Shown here piece by piece: positions 15,082 through 24,070 of a stretch of DNA of 39,525 bases. The notes under the pieces were generated by a model. It did not search any database. It was given only the letters and a program-made list of their open reading frames with translations, and was not told the DNA's origin. Origin of the DNA: Prevotella sp. MGM1 (GTDB lineage Bacteria > Bacteroidota > Bacteroidia > Bacteroidales > Bacteroidaceae); the NCBI RefSeq assembly GCF_002933775.1, contig NZ_BEWV01000205.1, positions 1 to 39,525 of the forward strand, in the 5' to 3' direction. Position 1 is the first letter of the stretch. Each line of letters starts with the position of its first letter. A program made the position numbers and the translations under genes.

Positions 15082-15112
15082 CAAAGTTCCGAATAATCAG
15101 GTAGAAAATGAA
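15082..15112 (-). promoter_or_regulatory. Late promoter, leftward (core GGAACTTTGCA)
   Basis: On the minus strand the -7 region reads GGAACTTTGCA in place of TAnnTTTG, and the box 19 bp upstream is TTCA rather than TTTG. Non-consensus boxes at the right spacing, shared with the divergent promoter at 15183-15213, suggest an activator-dependent late promoter. Confidence 0.6.
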
Positions 15113-15182
15113 ACAATGATTTTATGATGGCATCCTGCGCGACTATCATTGCAACCCGCTGACGCTACGATAAAAACGTGGT

Positions 15183-15213
15183 TTTGATATGTCGGGAAAA
15201 CATGGGAATTTTG
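15183..15213 (+). promoter_or_regulatory. Late promoter, rightward (core GGAATTTTGCA)
   Basis: TTTG (15183-15186), exactly 19 bp, then GAATTTTG (15206-15213). The -7 box lacks the TA start but matches the divergent late promoter. Transcription from about 15220 would give a 12-nt leader to the ATG at 15232, which fixes that start over ATG 15202 and GTG 15178. Confidence 0.65.
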
Positions 15214-15231
15214 CATCAAAAATCGTGCGAA

Positions 15232-16338
15232 ATGACATCAAGTTTTTTCAATGTTATCCCAGGTGACGGGAGTGCCGCGTTGCTTTTGTACGGCGACATA
15301 GGTGATGGCTACAAGGTGGAGAGCGGGCGCATAGTCAGCGAGCTCTTAGCCCTGCAGTCGCAATATAAGAAGATAGATGTGCGTATCAACAGCCGTGGCG
15401 GTGACGTGTTCAGCGGCATGGCCATATACAACGCGCTCAGACAGTCGAAGAGTGACATTACCATATATATAGATGGTGTGGCAGCCAGTATCGCCGCAAT
15501 CATCGCCCTGTGTGGTAAACCACTATACATGAGCCCTTACGCCAAGCTGATGCTCCACAGTGTGAGCGGCGGAACCTGGGGTAATGCCTCAGTCTTGCGT
15601 CAGACGGCCGACCAAATGGAACAGCTCCAGAAAGACCTTTCCAACATGATAGCTGGACGTTGCGGCATGAAGGCCAAGGAGGTGCAGGCCAAGTACTTTG
15701 ACGAGAAAGACCACTGGATAGACGCGAAGGAGGCTGTGGACATGAAACTTTGCGATGGTATCTATGACATGGAAACCACAGAGAAGCAGCCCACGACAAC
15801 GGATGAGATATACAACTATTTTAATAACCGGCTCGTCAGCGGGCCACAAAATCAGAATGAGATGGCTTTAATAGATGACATCAAGGCGATTCCGTCATTC
15901 AGTGACAAGGAAGACGCAAGTGCCATTGTGGCACACATCAAGGCACTGGAGAACACGGCTACCAAAGTGAACGCTCTCCAGCAGACCAATGATGCCTACA
16001 AGGCACAAATTGAAAACTTGCAGAAAAAAGAGGTGGAGGTCTTTTTGAACAAGGCTGTGTCCGAGGGCAAGATTACAAAAGAGCAGCTCCCGTTGATGGA
16101 GAAGCTGATGAACAGCGACCGTAAGGCCGCAGAAGAACTTATCAACAGCATGAAGCCCGCCAGTCCGGCCAGACGTGCTGTGGACTTCATCAACCATGAA
16201 GACGGGAAGGGAGGCTTTGAAAACAAGACTTGGGACCAGCTTGACAAGGAAAATCTCCTTGCAGAGCTAAAAGACAAGGACTTCTCCCTTTTCTGTTCCA
16301 AGTTTAAGGATAAGTTCGGAATAGACTACAAAGAATAA
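15232..16338 (+). CDS. ClpP-like prohead protease fused to scaffold
   Basis: The 368-residue protein has an N-terminal ClpP/SppA-type serine protease domain (about 5-195) with the catalytic serine in DGVAAS (Ser86) and histidine in MLHS (His109). The C-terminal part (about 215-350) is a charged coiled-coil expected to act as scaffold. In Mu the protease and scaffold are made from overlapping reading (I and Z), so an internal scaffold start, for example the Met in 'NEMALIDDIKAIPSF' near residue 209, is possible. It is the first rightward late gene and lies just before the capsid gene. Confidence 0.9.
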   Translation: MTSSFFNVIPGDGSAALLLYGDIGDGYKVESGRIVSELLALQSQYKKIDVRINSRGGDVFSGMAIYNALRQSKSDITIYIDGVAASIAAIIALCGKPLYMSPYAKLMLHSVSGGTWGNASVLRQTADQMEQLQKDLSNMIAGRCGMKAKEVQAKYFDEKDHWIDAKEAVDMKLCDGIYDMETTEKQPTTTDEIYNYFNNRLVSGPQNQNEMALIDDIKAIPSFSDKEDASAIVAHIKALENTATKVNALQQTNDAYKAQIENLQKKEVEVFLNKAVSEGKITKEQLPLMEKLMNSDRKAAEELINSMKPASPARRAVDFINHEDGKGGFENKTWDQLDKENLLAELKDKDFSLFCSKFKDKFGIDYKE

Positions 16339-16365
16339 ACAGTAACCATTAAATTTTAGAGTAAA

Positions 16366-17271
16366 ATGGCATTAAACAAGCAAATATGGGTGAACACCAT
16401 CGTTGAGAACTTTTTCCCGGACAACAGTTTCGTGACAAAGAGTAAGGATGACTCCATTTTCGTGGAAAACAAAACCGTGCATATACCTAATGCGGGAGAA
16501 CCGTCCGGTGTAGAGATTAACCGCACAGAGAAACCGGCAAAGGTAAAGCAACGTACAGACCATGATTTGGAGTACAGCATGGACGAACTGACCACGAATC
16601 CGATTTACATCCCCAACATTGACATGGTGGAATTGTCATACGACAAGCGTACGAGCATTCTCTGGAACGACCGTATGCAACTTCGGAACGCCGCCCATCA
16701 GAACCTTCTCTACCGTTGGGTCAATGAAGACCTTATCGTCGAGACATCCGGAGAGAACCGTGCGGCGCACACATCTGACAAGGCCACCGGAAACCGTAAG
16801 AAGATGACAAAGGCCGCCGTCCTTTCCCTGATGACGAGGTTTGATACGGACGATGTGCCGTCAGAAGACCGTTACATTCTTTTGGATGCCTGTATGCATG
16901 CAGACCTTCTGGCAGATTTGACAGAGAAGGAACTGAGTTCATTTCTGGCATCGGCCGATGCGCAGAAGGGTATTGTCGGCAATCTGTATGGCTTTAACAT
17001 CATGAAGCGCTCACGGGTGCTCCGCATGACCGCTGCCAAGAAACTGCTGAAATGGAATGAGGCAGGCGTGGCCGGCGAACTGGCCGCAGGCTTGGCATGG
17101 CAATCCCAATGCGTGAGCCGTGCCATGGGAGAAGTCAAGATGTTTGGCGGCAAGGACGATCCAGTCTACTACGGCGACATCTATTCGTTCCTGATGCGCG
17201 TTGGTGGTACTCGTCGCCGTTACGACAAGAAAGGTGTTGCCACTATCGTAGAGGCGGCAGTTACGGCTTAA
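16366..17271 (+). CDS. Major capsid protein
   Basis: The 301-residue protein begins MALNKQIWVNTIVENFFPDN, a recognisable start of Bacteroides phage capsid proteins. Its place directly after the protease/scaffold and before the tail genes fits the major head subunit (Mu gpT equivalent). No extended N-terminal scaffold segment is present, in line with the separate scaffold gene. A conserved 'EVKMFGGKDDPVYYGDIYSF' near the C-terminus is typical of the HK97-fold axial domain in this group, as far as I can judge. Codon choice is rich in C/G at third positions, typical of a strongly expressed gene. Confidence 0.87.
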   Translation: MALNKQIWVNTIVENFFPDNSFVTKSKDDSIFVENKTVHIPNAGEPSGVEINRTEKPAKVKQRTDHDLEYSMDELTTNPIYIPNIDMVELSYDKRTSILWNDRMQLRNAAHQNLLYRWVNEDLIVETSGENRAAHTSDKATGNRKKMTKAAVLSLMTRFDTDDVPSEDRYILLDACMHADLLADLTEKELSSFLASADAQKGIVGNLYGFNIMKRSRVLRMTAAKKLLKWNEAGVAGELAAGLAWQSQCVSRAMGEVKMFGGKDDPVYYGDIYSFLMRVGGTRRRYDKKGVATIVEAAVTA

Positions 17272-17290
17272 TCATTAAAACAAGACCTTT

Positions 17291-18484
17291 ATGCAATTAC
17301 CAAGAGTAAAAATCCAGTTTCTAAACGGCCAATTGGGAACCGTCGGTGAAAGCCCCGACGGCCTCATGGCCCTTATCTGTGGCGCGTCTGCAGTAACCGG
17401 AAAACTTGAGCTGAACAAGGTGTACCCAGTTACAAGCATGGATGATCTGGCGGCACTCGGTGTGACTGAGGCAAACAACGCTACGCTTTACAAGCAGGTT
17501 AAGGAGTTTTATGACGAAGCTGAAAGCGGCACGAAACTCATAATCTATCCTGTTTCCGCAAATGCGAAAGCCACCTTTCTTTGTGATTATACAAACGTGG
17601 CGGAAGGATTTGCCCGTGACCTGATTATGCGCCAGAACGGTGCGCTTCGCGGTATAGGTGTGGCAGGCATTAACACTGGCGGTACATCTGTCAGCAATGA
17701 TGGACTTGACCCCGATGTGTTTACGGCTCTCCCCAAAGCCCAGCAACTTGCCGAATGGGCGACATCAGAGTTGTATGCCCCGCTATTCTTTGTATTGGAA
17801 GGACACAACTATGATGCTTCCAAAGAACTGAAGGACCTGACAGGAGAGAAGTACAATCGTGTGGCAGTTGTCATAAGCGACACTGTCAGTGACAGTAAAG
17901 GCGCCTGTGTGGGAACTCTTCTCGGTCGTATTGCGTCCATACCTGTACAACGTAACATCGGTCGTGTGAAAGACGGCTGCCTGTTCCCATTGGAAATGTA
18001 CGTGGGGACGAAAAAGATTGAGGAAAGTGGCAGCACTATCAGTGCAATCTTCGAGAAAGGGTATATCGTACCGAGAAAGCATGTCGGCCGTAGCGGCTAC
18101 TATTTTTCTGATGACCAAATGGCGTGTGACCCTACGGACGATTACGCCCACATAGCGAACCGCCGTGTCATAGACAAAGCCTACCGCATTGCATACGATA
18201 CCATGCTTGAGGAACTCCTTGACGAACTTGAACTGAATGAGGATGGAACTATGCAACATGCAGTCGTCAAGAGCTGGCAGCAGACGCTGGAGAACGCCAT
18301 CAACCGCAAGATGACTGCCAACGGTGAACTGAGTGCCACAGACGGCGAAGGCTGTAAGGTATATATCAACGAGAAGCAGAACGTGGTGTCTACTTCCAGG
18401 ATAGAACTGAATTTGAAAGTGCGTCCTCATGGCTATGCGCGGTATATTGACGTGAATTTGGGCTTCTTAGTGACAAAAGTATAA
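17291..18484 (+). CDS. Contractile tail sheath protein (DUF2586-like)
   Basis: The 397-residue protein is the sheath of the contractile tail. The N-terminus 'LPRVKIQFLNGQLG' and the middle 'GTLLGRIASIPVQRNIGRV' (about 213-231) are typical of DUF2586-type sheath proteins, and the C-terminal 'RIELNLKVRPHGYARYIDVN' forms the conserved strand that links neighbouring subunits. It is followed after 10 bp by the tube gene, the usual order. Its presence marks the virion as a myophage, like Mu itself. The size is typical for small sheaths. Confidence 0.88.
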   Translation: MQLPRVKIQFLNGQLGTVGESPDGLMALICGASAVTGKLELNKVYPVTSMDDLAALGVTEANNATLYKQVKEFYDEAESGTKLIIYPVSANAKATFLCDYTNVAEGFARDLIMRQNGALRGIGVAGINTGGTSVSNDGLDPDVFTALPKAQQLAEWATSELYAPLFFVLEGHNYDASKELKDLTGEKYNRVAVVISDTVSDSKGACVGTLLGRIASIPVQRNIGRVKDGCLFPLEMYVGTKKIEESGSTISAIFEKGYIVPRKHVGRSGYYFSDDQMACDPTDDYAHIANRRVIDKAYRIAYDTMLEELLDELELNEDGTMQHAVVKSWQQTLENAINRKMTANGELSATDGEGCKVYINEKQNVVSTSRIELNLKVRPHGYARYIDVNLGFLVTKV

Positions 18485-18494
18485 AAAATCAGAT

Positions 18495-18902
18495 ATGGTC
18501 AATACAAGAGAATATGAATGGGCTGATGTGTCGGTTGTCATGGCCGGCCGCATGGTTACCGGGCTCCGTGGTGTGAAATACAGTGCGAAGCAGGAAAAAG
18601 AAGCTCTGCATGCCAAAGGCAACAAGCCCCACAGCATCCAGCGTGGTAACAAGACGTATGACGGCGAGATAACGCTTCTCCAAAGCGAATATGAGGCGTT
18701 AAAGCAAGCCTGTGGGGGTGACATTCTGGATTCGAGTATGGACATCGTCGCAGCTTATGGCAATCCCAGTGCCGGTGATGTCGTTACGACAGACATTCTG
18801 GTCGGTGTCGAGTTTACGGAAGACAATACCGAGTGGAAACAAGGTGACAAGTACCAGGAGAAGACACTGCCGTTCCTGTTTATCGACAAGAAGAGCGTGT
18901 AG
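18495..18902 (+). CDS. Tail tube protein
   Basis: The 135-residue protein sits between sheath and tail chaperone, as tube proteins do. The pattern 'KYSAKQEKEALHAKGNKPHS' and 'GNKTYDGEITLLQSEYEAL' is the beta-barrel signature I associate with Bacteroides myophage tube proteins. The C-terminus ends 'KTLPFLFIDKKSV', a strand expected to close the barrel. There are no cysteines apart from one in 'QACGG'. The palindrome TTGAACA-A-TGTTCAA lies 16 bp behind the stop (18918-18932) and may be a hairpin that tunes expression of the downstream genes. Confidence 0.85.
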   Translation: MVNTREYEWADVSVVMAGRMVTGLRGVKYSAKQEKEALHAKGNKPHSIQRGNKTYDGEITLLQSEYEALKQACGGDILDSSMDIVAAYGNPSAGDVVTTDILVGVEFTEDNTEWKQGDKYQEKTLPFLFIDKKSV

Positions 18903-18917
18903 AGGCATATATGTGAT

Positions 18918-18932
18918 TTGAACAATGTTCAA
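18918..18932. repeat. Perfect 15-bp palindrome between tube and chaperone genes
   Basis: TTGAACA-A-TGTTCAA has 7-bp arms around a single base. It lies between the tube stop and the chaperone start. No T-run follows, so it is not a standard terminator. Its core shares the GAACA/TGTTC halves with the operator-like site at 1694-1710, but in the opposite order. Confidence 0.4.
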
Positions 18933-18953
18933 CAACCATTCAAACAGTAAAAA

Positions 18954-19238
18954 ATGAAGTACACAAAAGAACAGGTTGCCGAGTGGAAAAGGAAGCATGG
19001 CGATATTTTTGAACTCAGCGTGGAAGACAAAAGCTGCATACTTCGCAGACCGAACCGTAAGGATTTGAGCTATGTCAGCGTAGTGAAGGACCCGATAAAG
19101 ATGAGCGAGACCCTGTTGAAACAGCTTTGGCTGGCTGGGGATACGGAGATACAGGAGGAAGACGACCTCTTCCTTGCGATTATTCCCAAAATGGAAGAAG
19201 TCATCAAGGTTAAGGAGTCAGTAATAAAAAAGCTTTAG
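18954..19238 (+). CDS. Tail assembly chaperone, short form (gpG-like)
   Basis: The 94-residue unshifted product is the shorter of two tail chaperone proteins that share an N-terminus. It starts with ATG at 18954, 51 bp after the tube gene, and stops at TAG 19236-19238. The last codons before the stop, ATA AAA AAG, hold the slippery heptamer A_AAA_AAG (19226-19232), where some ribosomes shift by -1. It is placed before the tape measure gene, whose product it is expected to coat during tail assembly. Role and mechanism follow the lambda G/GT paradigm; the sequence itself shows the slip site and the open -1 frame. Confidence 0.85.
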   Translation: MKYTKEQVAEWKRKHGDIFELSVEDKSCILRRPNRKDLSYVSVVKDPIKMSETLLKQLWLAGDTEIQEEDDLFLAIIPKMEEVIKVKESVIKKL

Positions 19239-19417
19239 CGGATGCCGATGTCCCCGATTCCGAAGAGTGTGACGTGTTATTCCTCAACACACTTTTAAGA
19301 TATTATATGCACATTGACCCTGACACTTTGAGTGATGAAGAATGGGCATGGACAATCCGGTATCTGATTGACATCCGCAAAATGGAGGCGAAGGCGAATA
19401 ATGGACAGCGTACTTAA
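18954..19417 (+). CDS. Tail assembly chaperone, -1 frameshift fusion (GT-like)
   Basis: A -1 shift at A_AAA_AAG (19226-19232) joins 93 codons of the short form to 61 codons in the -1 frame, giving a 154-residue product that ends at TAA 19415-19417. The added part starts '[15 protein letters not shown]' and ends with the helical '[20 protein letters not shown]', typical of the T domain of tail chaperones. The -1 frame is open without interruption right up to the tape measure start (19401), which it overlaps. The heptamer type is the one used most often for such shifts in bacteria. The efficiency cannot be read from the sequence. Confidence 0.82.
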
Positions 19418-21164
19418 GTTCCTAATCAAGTTACAGGCAGACGAGGGAAATGTGCTGAGCGTTGCCCGGCAGACCTCGAAGCAGCTTGACGAAATATCTC
19501 GTAAGGCGACTTCGACAGGGGCTCGTTTACGGGAAGCCTTCTCCTTCTCCAAATTCAAGGACTCGCTGATGTCCTTACCAGGAATGCAGTTCCTTGCAAA
19601 CCCATACGTTCTCATCAGTGCCGGTATCGGGGCGGTCACATCCCTTGGCGCACAGGCGGAACAGACCTCCGTCGCGTTCACGACCCTTGTCGGCAGTGAG
19701 GAAAAGGCGGCCGGCATATTGAAACAAATCAATGAGTTTGCCGCTAAGACACCATACAGTAACCTGGATTTGGTGGATAACGCCAAGACCATGCTGAACT
19801 TTGGTGTGGAAACGGACAAGGTAAATGGTTACCTCCGTCAATTGGGTGACATCGCAGGCGGAGACAAAAACAAACTCGGTAGCCTTTCCCTTGTACTCGG
19901 TCAGGTGGCCAGTGCCGGCAAGATGAGCGGCCAGGACCTGCTCCAGTTTATCAATGCAGGATTCAACCCGTTGAAAGAACTGCAGAAGATGACCGGCAAG
20001 ACCTATGCCGAACTTCAGGACATGATGAGCAAGGGGCAGATAGGCATGGACGCGGTGGCGGCAGCCATCAACCATGCCACCAGTGCCGGCGGGGCCTTTG
20101 CCGGGATGAGTGACAAGCTGAGCCAGACCGTAAGCGGAAAGTTCTCGACACTTGTCGGCAATGTCCAACAGGCGGCCGTAGATATGTTTGAGCAAATCAA
20201 ACCTATAGTCAATGACATCATGGACCTGTTTCTTGCCATTGTCCCTCCGATAGCATCCGCCCTTAAAGGGATATTCGCTGTCGTAGCTGGTGTCATCGGA
20301 TTCATTGTAAAATGGAGGGAAGAACTTGGTCTTCTTGCTGTAGTCGTGGGTGTGGGAACCATAGCCTTCAACCTTCATGCTATTGCCATTGCCGGAATGG
20401 TGGGAGTAATCAAAGTCGTTACGGCGGTGACAAAGGCATGGGAAGCTGTCCAGTGGCTTCTGAACGTAGCTCTGACGGCCAACCCGATAGGACTGATTAT
20501 TACGGCTATTGCCGCCCTTGTCGCGGCCGTTGTCTATTGCTGGAACAAGTTTGCCGGTTTCCGTGCTTTCATTCTGACGATGTGGGATACCCTGAAGGGC
20601 TTTGGCAACATCATCAAAGAGTACGTCATAGACAGGATAAAGACCCTGATGAGCGGCATCGGCAAGATTGGCGAAGCCCTGGCAAAGCTCTTTGGCGGAG
20701 ACTTCAAAGGCGCATGGAACAGTGCCGTACAAGGGGTAAAAGACATAACAGGTGTCACCAGTGCGGAAAAGGCGTTCAAACAGACCAGGAAACTGGCTGA
20801 AGGTGTAAAGACCGAATATGACAAGAACTATTCCGTTGAGAGTGCCAAAGATAAGAAATCTCCAGCAAAAGCCACGTCGATAAGTACACCGGGCACGAAA
20901 GGGAGCACAGCAGGAGAGGTAGTTTTTAATACCGCTACTACCGGAGGAAAGGGCAGTAAAGGCGGCAAGAAAGGCAGTGGGAATAAAACCGCCGAGGCTT
21001 TGGCCACAGGCGGAACGAGAAGTACCAGCATAACCATGAACATAAGCAAGTTCTTTGATAACATATACGTGACGATGGCTGACAAGACTGACACGGCGGA
21101 ACTTGAACGCATCGTGCTTCAATGTATGAACAGGGCTCTTGCCATAGCAACCAGTACCGAATGA
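19401..21164 (+). CDS. Tape measure protein
   Basis: The 587-residue protein sets tail length; it is short, suggesting a tail shaft of roughly 90 nm at about 1.5 Angstrom per residue. Residues about 60-270 are the conserved tape measure domain ('[20 protein letters not shown]' to '[19 protein letters not shown]'). Hydrophobic stretches follow (about 290-395), as expected for the part that enters the inner membrane, and the C-terminus is a Gly/Lys/Ser/Thr-rich, flexible region. The ATG at 19401 ([11 protein letters not shown]) was chosen over an upstream in-frame start because it fits the tape measure N-terminus and the chaperone overlap. The next gene overlaps by 4 bp. Confidence 0.9.
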   Translation: MDSVLKFLIKLQADEGNVLSVARQTSKQLDEISRKATSTGARLREAFSFSKFKDSLMSLPGMQFLANPYVLISAGIGAVTSLGAQAEQTSVAFTTLVGSEEKAAGILKQINEFAAKTPYSNLDLVDNAKTMLNFGVETDKVNGYLRQLGDIAGGDKNKLGSLSLVLGQVASAGKMSGQDLLQFINAGFNPLKELQKMTGKTYAELQDMMSKGQIGMDAVAAAINHATSAGGAFAGMSDKLSQTVSGKFSTLVGNVQQAAVDMFEQIKPIVNDIMDLFLAIVPPIASALKGIFAVVAGVIGFIVKWREELGLLAVVVGVGTIAFNLHAIAIAGMVGVIKVVTAVTKAWEAVQWLLNVALTANPIGLIITAIAALVAAVVYCWNKFAGFRAFILTMWDTLKGFGNIIKEYVIDRIKTLMSGIGKIGEALAKLFGGDFKGAWNSAVQGVKDITGVTSAEKAFKQTRKLAEGVKTEYDKNYSVESAKDKKSPAKATSISTPGTKGSTAGEVVFNTATTGGKGSKGGKKGSGNKTAEALATGGTRSTSITMNISKFFDNIYVTMADKTDTAELERIVLQCMNRALAIATSTE

Positions 21165-21811
21165 TGAAAACGACAAGATTCATACTCCAGAACATAGCTC
21201 TCCGGGCAATGGGACTGACGAAAGTTCCCCCTTACTGGCTGTTCCGTGAAAACAACTTTTACGGAGTCAATACAGGCTATCTTGGCGGCAAGACCATCCC
21301 GGACGGTTCAGACTTCAATGTGGAGGATATGAGCGATGAGGAACTTGAGGAAGTGGTCCGTACCAACGCGATTGGTGTCCCCATGACCATGCCCTTACGG
21401 TTCCAATTAGAGGAATCCGGCGCAAAGGAGTGGCTGTTTCCTCTGGAGCCGATGATAAGCCTTAACGGCCAGAATATCATCGTCCGCCGTCATGTGAGCA
21501 AGGGTAGTATAAAAGGAAGCATCAAGGAACGCTGGACGCAGGACGACTATACGGTAAGGATTGAAGGCATTCTTATGTCCCGTGAGGGCAAATATCCGGA
21601 GGAGGACGTGGCGACCTTAAAAAACTTCTGCGAGGCGGGACACGTGAAGGCCCTGTGTCCTCTATTGGAGATTTTCGGCATAAGCCAACTTGCCATAGAG
21701 AGTTGGGACATTCCTTTCACGACAGGACTGACCAATCAGAACTATACCATTACGGCCTACAGTGACGACATATACAAGCTGTTGCTCAGCCGTGACGACT
21801 TAAATGCGTGA
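21161..21811 (+). CDS. DUF6046-like tail/baseplate protein
   Basis: The 216-residue protein ([17 protein letters not shown]) is of the DUF6046 type found in Bacteroides tailed phages, placed between the tape measure and the hub. '[20 protein letters not shown]' (about 87-106) and '[20 protein letters not shown]' (about 148-167) are the most conserved parts I recognise. This position suggests a peripheral hub or LysM-free adaptor binding the end of the tape measure, like Mu gp43 (DNA circularisation protein). ATG 21161 overlaps the tape measure stop as ATGA. The domain's function is not known to me. Confidence 0.75.
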   Translation: MMKTTRFILQNIALRAMGLTKVPPYWLFRENNFYGVNTGYLGGKTIPDGSDFNVEDMSDEELEEVVRTNAIGVPMTMPLRFQLEESGAKEWLFPLEPMISLNGQNIIVRRHVSKGSIKGSIKERWTQDDYTVRIEGILMSREGKYPEEDVATLKNFCEAGHVKALCPLLEIFGISQLAIESWDIPFTTGLTNQNYTITAYSDDIYKLLLSRDDLNA

Positions 21812-22769
21812 GACCATGTACACGATGATATACGACATAGAGATAGGCAACTATAAACTGGGTATGCTTGACAAAGTGGAGGTACACAAGAGCGTCGAGC
21901 AACTTTCAGATACCGCTATCATAACACTTCCGGCGGCGCAATACAACAACGCGCTTGAGGTGGAAAACAAACTGAAGCGCGGTGATGCCGTGAGCATCAT
22001 GTTCGGATATAAGGAAAGCGGTATGGAGGGCGAATTCAGCGGTTGGCTGCAGCGTATCAGCACGGACGGAGGAAATATCAAACTGCACTGTGAGGACGAC
22101 ATGTTCCTGTTCCGAAAAGAGATACCCAATGAAGTGTTGAAAAAGGTCACGCTGGAAACCCTCCTTAACAAGGTGGTCACAGGGTGTGGGCTTGATTTGA
22201 AGGTGGATTGTTCCTATTCCTGGACATACGACAAGTTTGTCATCAACAACGCCACCGGCTACGACGTATTGAAAAAGATACAAGAAGAATGCGGTGCGGA
22301 CACATATCTGTGTGGCGACACGCTGCATGTGCATCCTCCCGGCGAGATGATGGACGAGGAGCGGTTCTACGACCTTGCTGTCAATGTTGAGGAGGAAAGC
22401 CTTACTTACAGGAGAGCGGCAGACAAGAAAATAAAGGTGGTTGTCAAAGCCCTGCTCCCGGACGGGACGGTCAGGGAAGTGGAGACCGGCAGTACCGGCG
22501 GTGAGAAGATAGAGATAAAAAGCCCGACTTCCGACGAGGCGAGCATGAAGGCCAGGGGAGAACTGGAAGTGAAACGGCGCACCTTTGACGGCTACGAGGG
22601 CAGCATTACGGGCTGGCTGATACCGATGTGCCGTCCTGCGGACAGTGTAACGCTAAGGGACAAGGATTATCCGTATAAGGATGGAACGTATTTCGTGACG
22701 AGCGTGACCACAGAGTTCTCCAAAGAGGGAGGCAAACGAAAAATTGATTTAGGATTCAGATTAAGTTAA
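21804..22769 (+). CDS. Baseplate hub protein (gpD/Mu gp44-like)
   Basis: The 321-residue protein has the features of the T4 gp27/phage P2 gpD hub fold: a beta-barrel start '[21 protein letters not shown]', a phage late-control D region '[20 protein letters not shown]' (about 68-87) and the C-terminal '[19 protein letters not shown]'. It forms the trimeric hub that bears the spike made by the next gene. An alternative start is ATG 21816 ([11 protein letters not shown]), which avoids the 8-bp overlap with the previous gene; both are possible. Gene order hub, spike, gp25, as in Mu 44-45-46. Confidence 0.85.
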   Translation: MRETMYTMIYDIEIGNYKLGMLDKVEVHKSVEQLSDTAIITLPAAQYNNALEVENKLKRGDAVSIMFGYKESGMEGEFSGWLQRISTDGGNIKLHCEDDMFLFRKEIPNEVLKKVTLETLLNKVVTGCGLDLKVDCSYSWTYDKFVINNATGYDVLKKIQEECGADTYLCGDTLHVHPPGEMMDEERFYDLAVNVEEESLTYRRAADKKIKVVVKALLPDGTVREVETGSTGGEKIEIKSPTSDEASMKARGELEVKRRTFDGYEGSITGWLIPMCRPADSVTLRDKDYPYKDGTYFVTSVTTEFSKEGGKRKIDLGFRLS

Positions 22770-22772
22770 GGC

Positions 22773-23255
22773 ATGAACGAGCATAGCAAATTAAGGGAGT
22801 ACCTGAAACAGGCCGTCGGCGGGGAGAAAATCTCCATTTACCAGGGTGTCGTAAAATCTGTAACCGGGCAGCTTTGTGAGGTGGAGATAGGCAATATCAT
22901 CATTCCCGATGTACGTTTGAAGGCATCGGAACTGGATGATGACGGCTGGATGCTTGTAACTCCGAAAGTGGGTACTGCAGTAACGGTCGGCAGCTTGAGC
23001 GGTGACCTCTCCCAGCTTGTGGTCCTGCAGGTGGACCATATAGAAACAATCGTCATCAATGGTGGCAAACTGGGCGGTCTGATAAATATAGAGCAGCTGA
23101 CGGATAAGATAAACGAACTTGTGGACACATTCAACAAGCACACGCATAATGTTACGGTGTCCCATCCCGGTGGAACTTTTACGACCGTAAAGCCAGGAGC
23201 GGCAGCCCCCTCATTCAATAAAAGTGATTACGAGGATGAAACCATCAAGCACTGA
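22773..23255 (+). CDS. Baseplate spike protein (gpV/gp45-like)
   Basis: The 160-residue protein carries an OB-fold start (about 20-95) and ends in a thin spike region with 'NKHTHNVTVSHPGGTFTTV' (about 118-136). The HTH-type His pair is typical of the metal-binding apex of membrane-piercing spikes, where histidines bind iron. It follows the hub by 3 bp and is followed by the gp25-like gene. No PAAR extension is present. The role is to puncture the outer membrane on tail contraction. Confidence 0.85.
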   Translation: MNEHSKLREYLKQAVGGEKISIYQGVVKSVTGQLCEVEIGNIIIPDVRLKASELDDDGWMLVTPKVGTAVTVGSLSGDLSQLVVLQVDHIETIVINGGKLGGLINIEQLTDKINELVDTFNKHTHNVTVSHPGGTFTTVKPGAAAPSFNKSDYEDETIKH

Positions 23256-23260
23256 GGAGT

Positions 23261-23560
23261 ATGAAAGGAATGCAACTGACATGGGGAGCAGCTGACGGGC
23301 AATACCTTGAGCCGGTGGTCAGGAACGGGACACTGGCCGTAGATGATATTTTGCGGCAGAACCAGGCCCTTATCCTTACCCTGCATAAAGGGGAACTGAA
23401 AGAACGTCCGGCGGTGGGTGTAGGCATCAGTGACATGTTGCTGGATAATGACCCGATATACTGGCGGACGGCAATAAAAGAGCAACTGGAAATGGACGGG
23501 CAGCGTGTCGGAAGCGTTAAAATTACCCATACGGGCATACAGATAGAAGCAACTTATTAA
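23261..23560 (+). CDS. gp25-like baseplate wedge protein (Mu gp46-like)
   Basis: The 99-residue protein matches the gp25/W-like baseplate wedge family: 'DDILRQNQALILTLHKGELK' (about 28-47), then 'ERPAVGVGISDMLLDND' (about 48-64), and 'AIKEQLEMDGQRVGSVKI' (about 71-88). These wedge proteins join the hub to the sheath. It sits between the spike and the lysis genes; the remaining wedge genes come after the lysis cassette. The ATG at 23261 or the one at 23270 (MQLTWG) could be the start. Confidence 0.8.
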   Translation: MKGMQLTWGAADGQYLEPVVRNGTLAVDDILRQNQALILTLHKGELKERPAVGVGISDMLLDNDPIYWRTAIKEQLEMDGQRVGSVKITHTGIQIEATY

Positions 23561-23572
23561 AAATAAAAAAAT

Positions 23573-24070
23573 ATGATTGGAAATTTCTTTGAAAGACTTG
23601 GCGAGGTTCTTTCCACGGTGTGGGGATGGATACTCTGCCTTATTATGGTCGTGGTGGACTATGTGACCGGCTACGGCATGATGGTGAACATTGCTGTGAT
23701 GGCGGTAGTGATGGACGGGGCTTGGGGCATAGCCTCCAGTCTGAAGCAGGGCAACTTCGCATTGAGTGAACTGGCGCGTGACACACTGGCGAAACTGGCG
23801 GTGTATGGCTGTGCCGTATTGAGTTTCATAGGCATTGATCGGCTACTGGGTGTGGGAGGAGGACTTACAACGGGTGTCATCTGCGCCTGTATCGTGTTGG
23901 TGGAACTGTGGAGTGCCAGTGCGAGTATGCTGATATGCTTTCCCCGGATGCCGTTCCTTCAGCTTCTGAAGAAGGCACTTGTGGGTGAGATTGCGAGAAA
24001 ACTGAATATAGAACCGGGTGAAGTAGAGAATACCCTTCAAATGATGTGTGACGATGGGAAGAAACATTAA
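23573..24070 (+). CDS. Holin
   Basis: The 165-residue membrane protein belongs to the holin family with an N-terminal short helix and hydrophobic spans at about 17-37, 40-55, 77-95 and 99-125, the second and third rich in small residues, as in toxin-secretion/phage-lysis holins. It is placed directly before the amidase, whose start overlaps its 3' end by 17 bp. It would form lesions in the inner membrane to time lysis. An N-terminal lipobox or signal peptide is absent. The C-terminal tail is charged and cytoplasmic. Confidence 0.85.
   Translation: MIGNFFERLGEVLSTVWGWILCLIMVVVDYVTGYGMMVNIAVMAVVMDGAWGIASSLKQGNFALSELARDTLAKLAVYGCAVLSFIGIDRLLGVGGGLTTGVICACIVLVELWSASASMLICFPRMPFLQLLKKALVGEIARKLNIEPGEVENTLQMMCDDGKKH

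Noticed and set aside
15178..15231. Upstream starts (GTG 15178, ATG 15202) for the prohead protease
   Set aside because: They overlap or precede the predicted late promoter and transcription start; ATG 15232 fits the family N-terminus.
19575..21176. A 533-codon open frame on the minus strand opposite the tape measure gene
   Set aside because: Its composition and Cys/His/Arg-rich protein mirror the opposing coding strand; no domain is visible, and the tape measure gene is certain.
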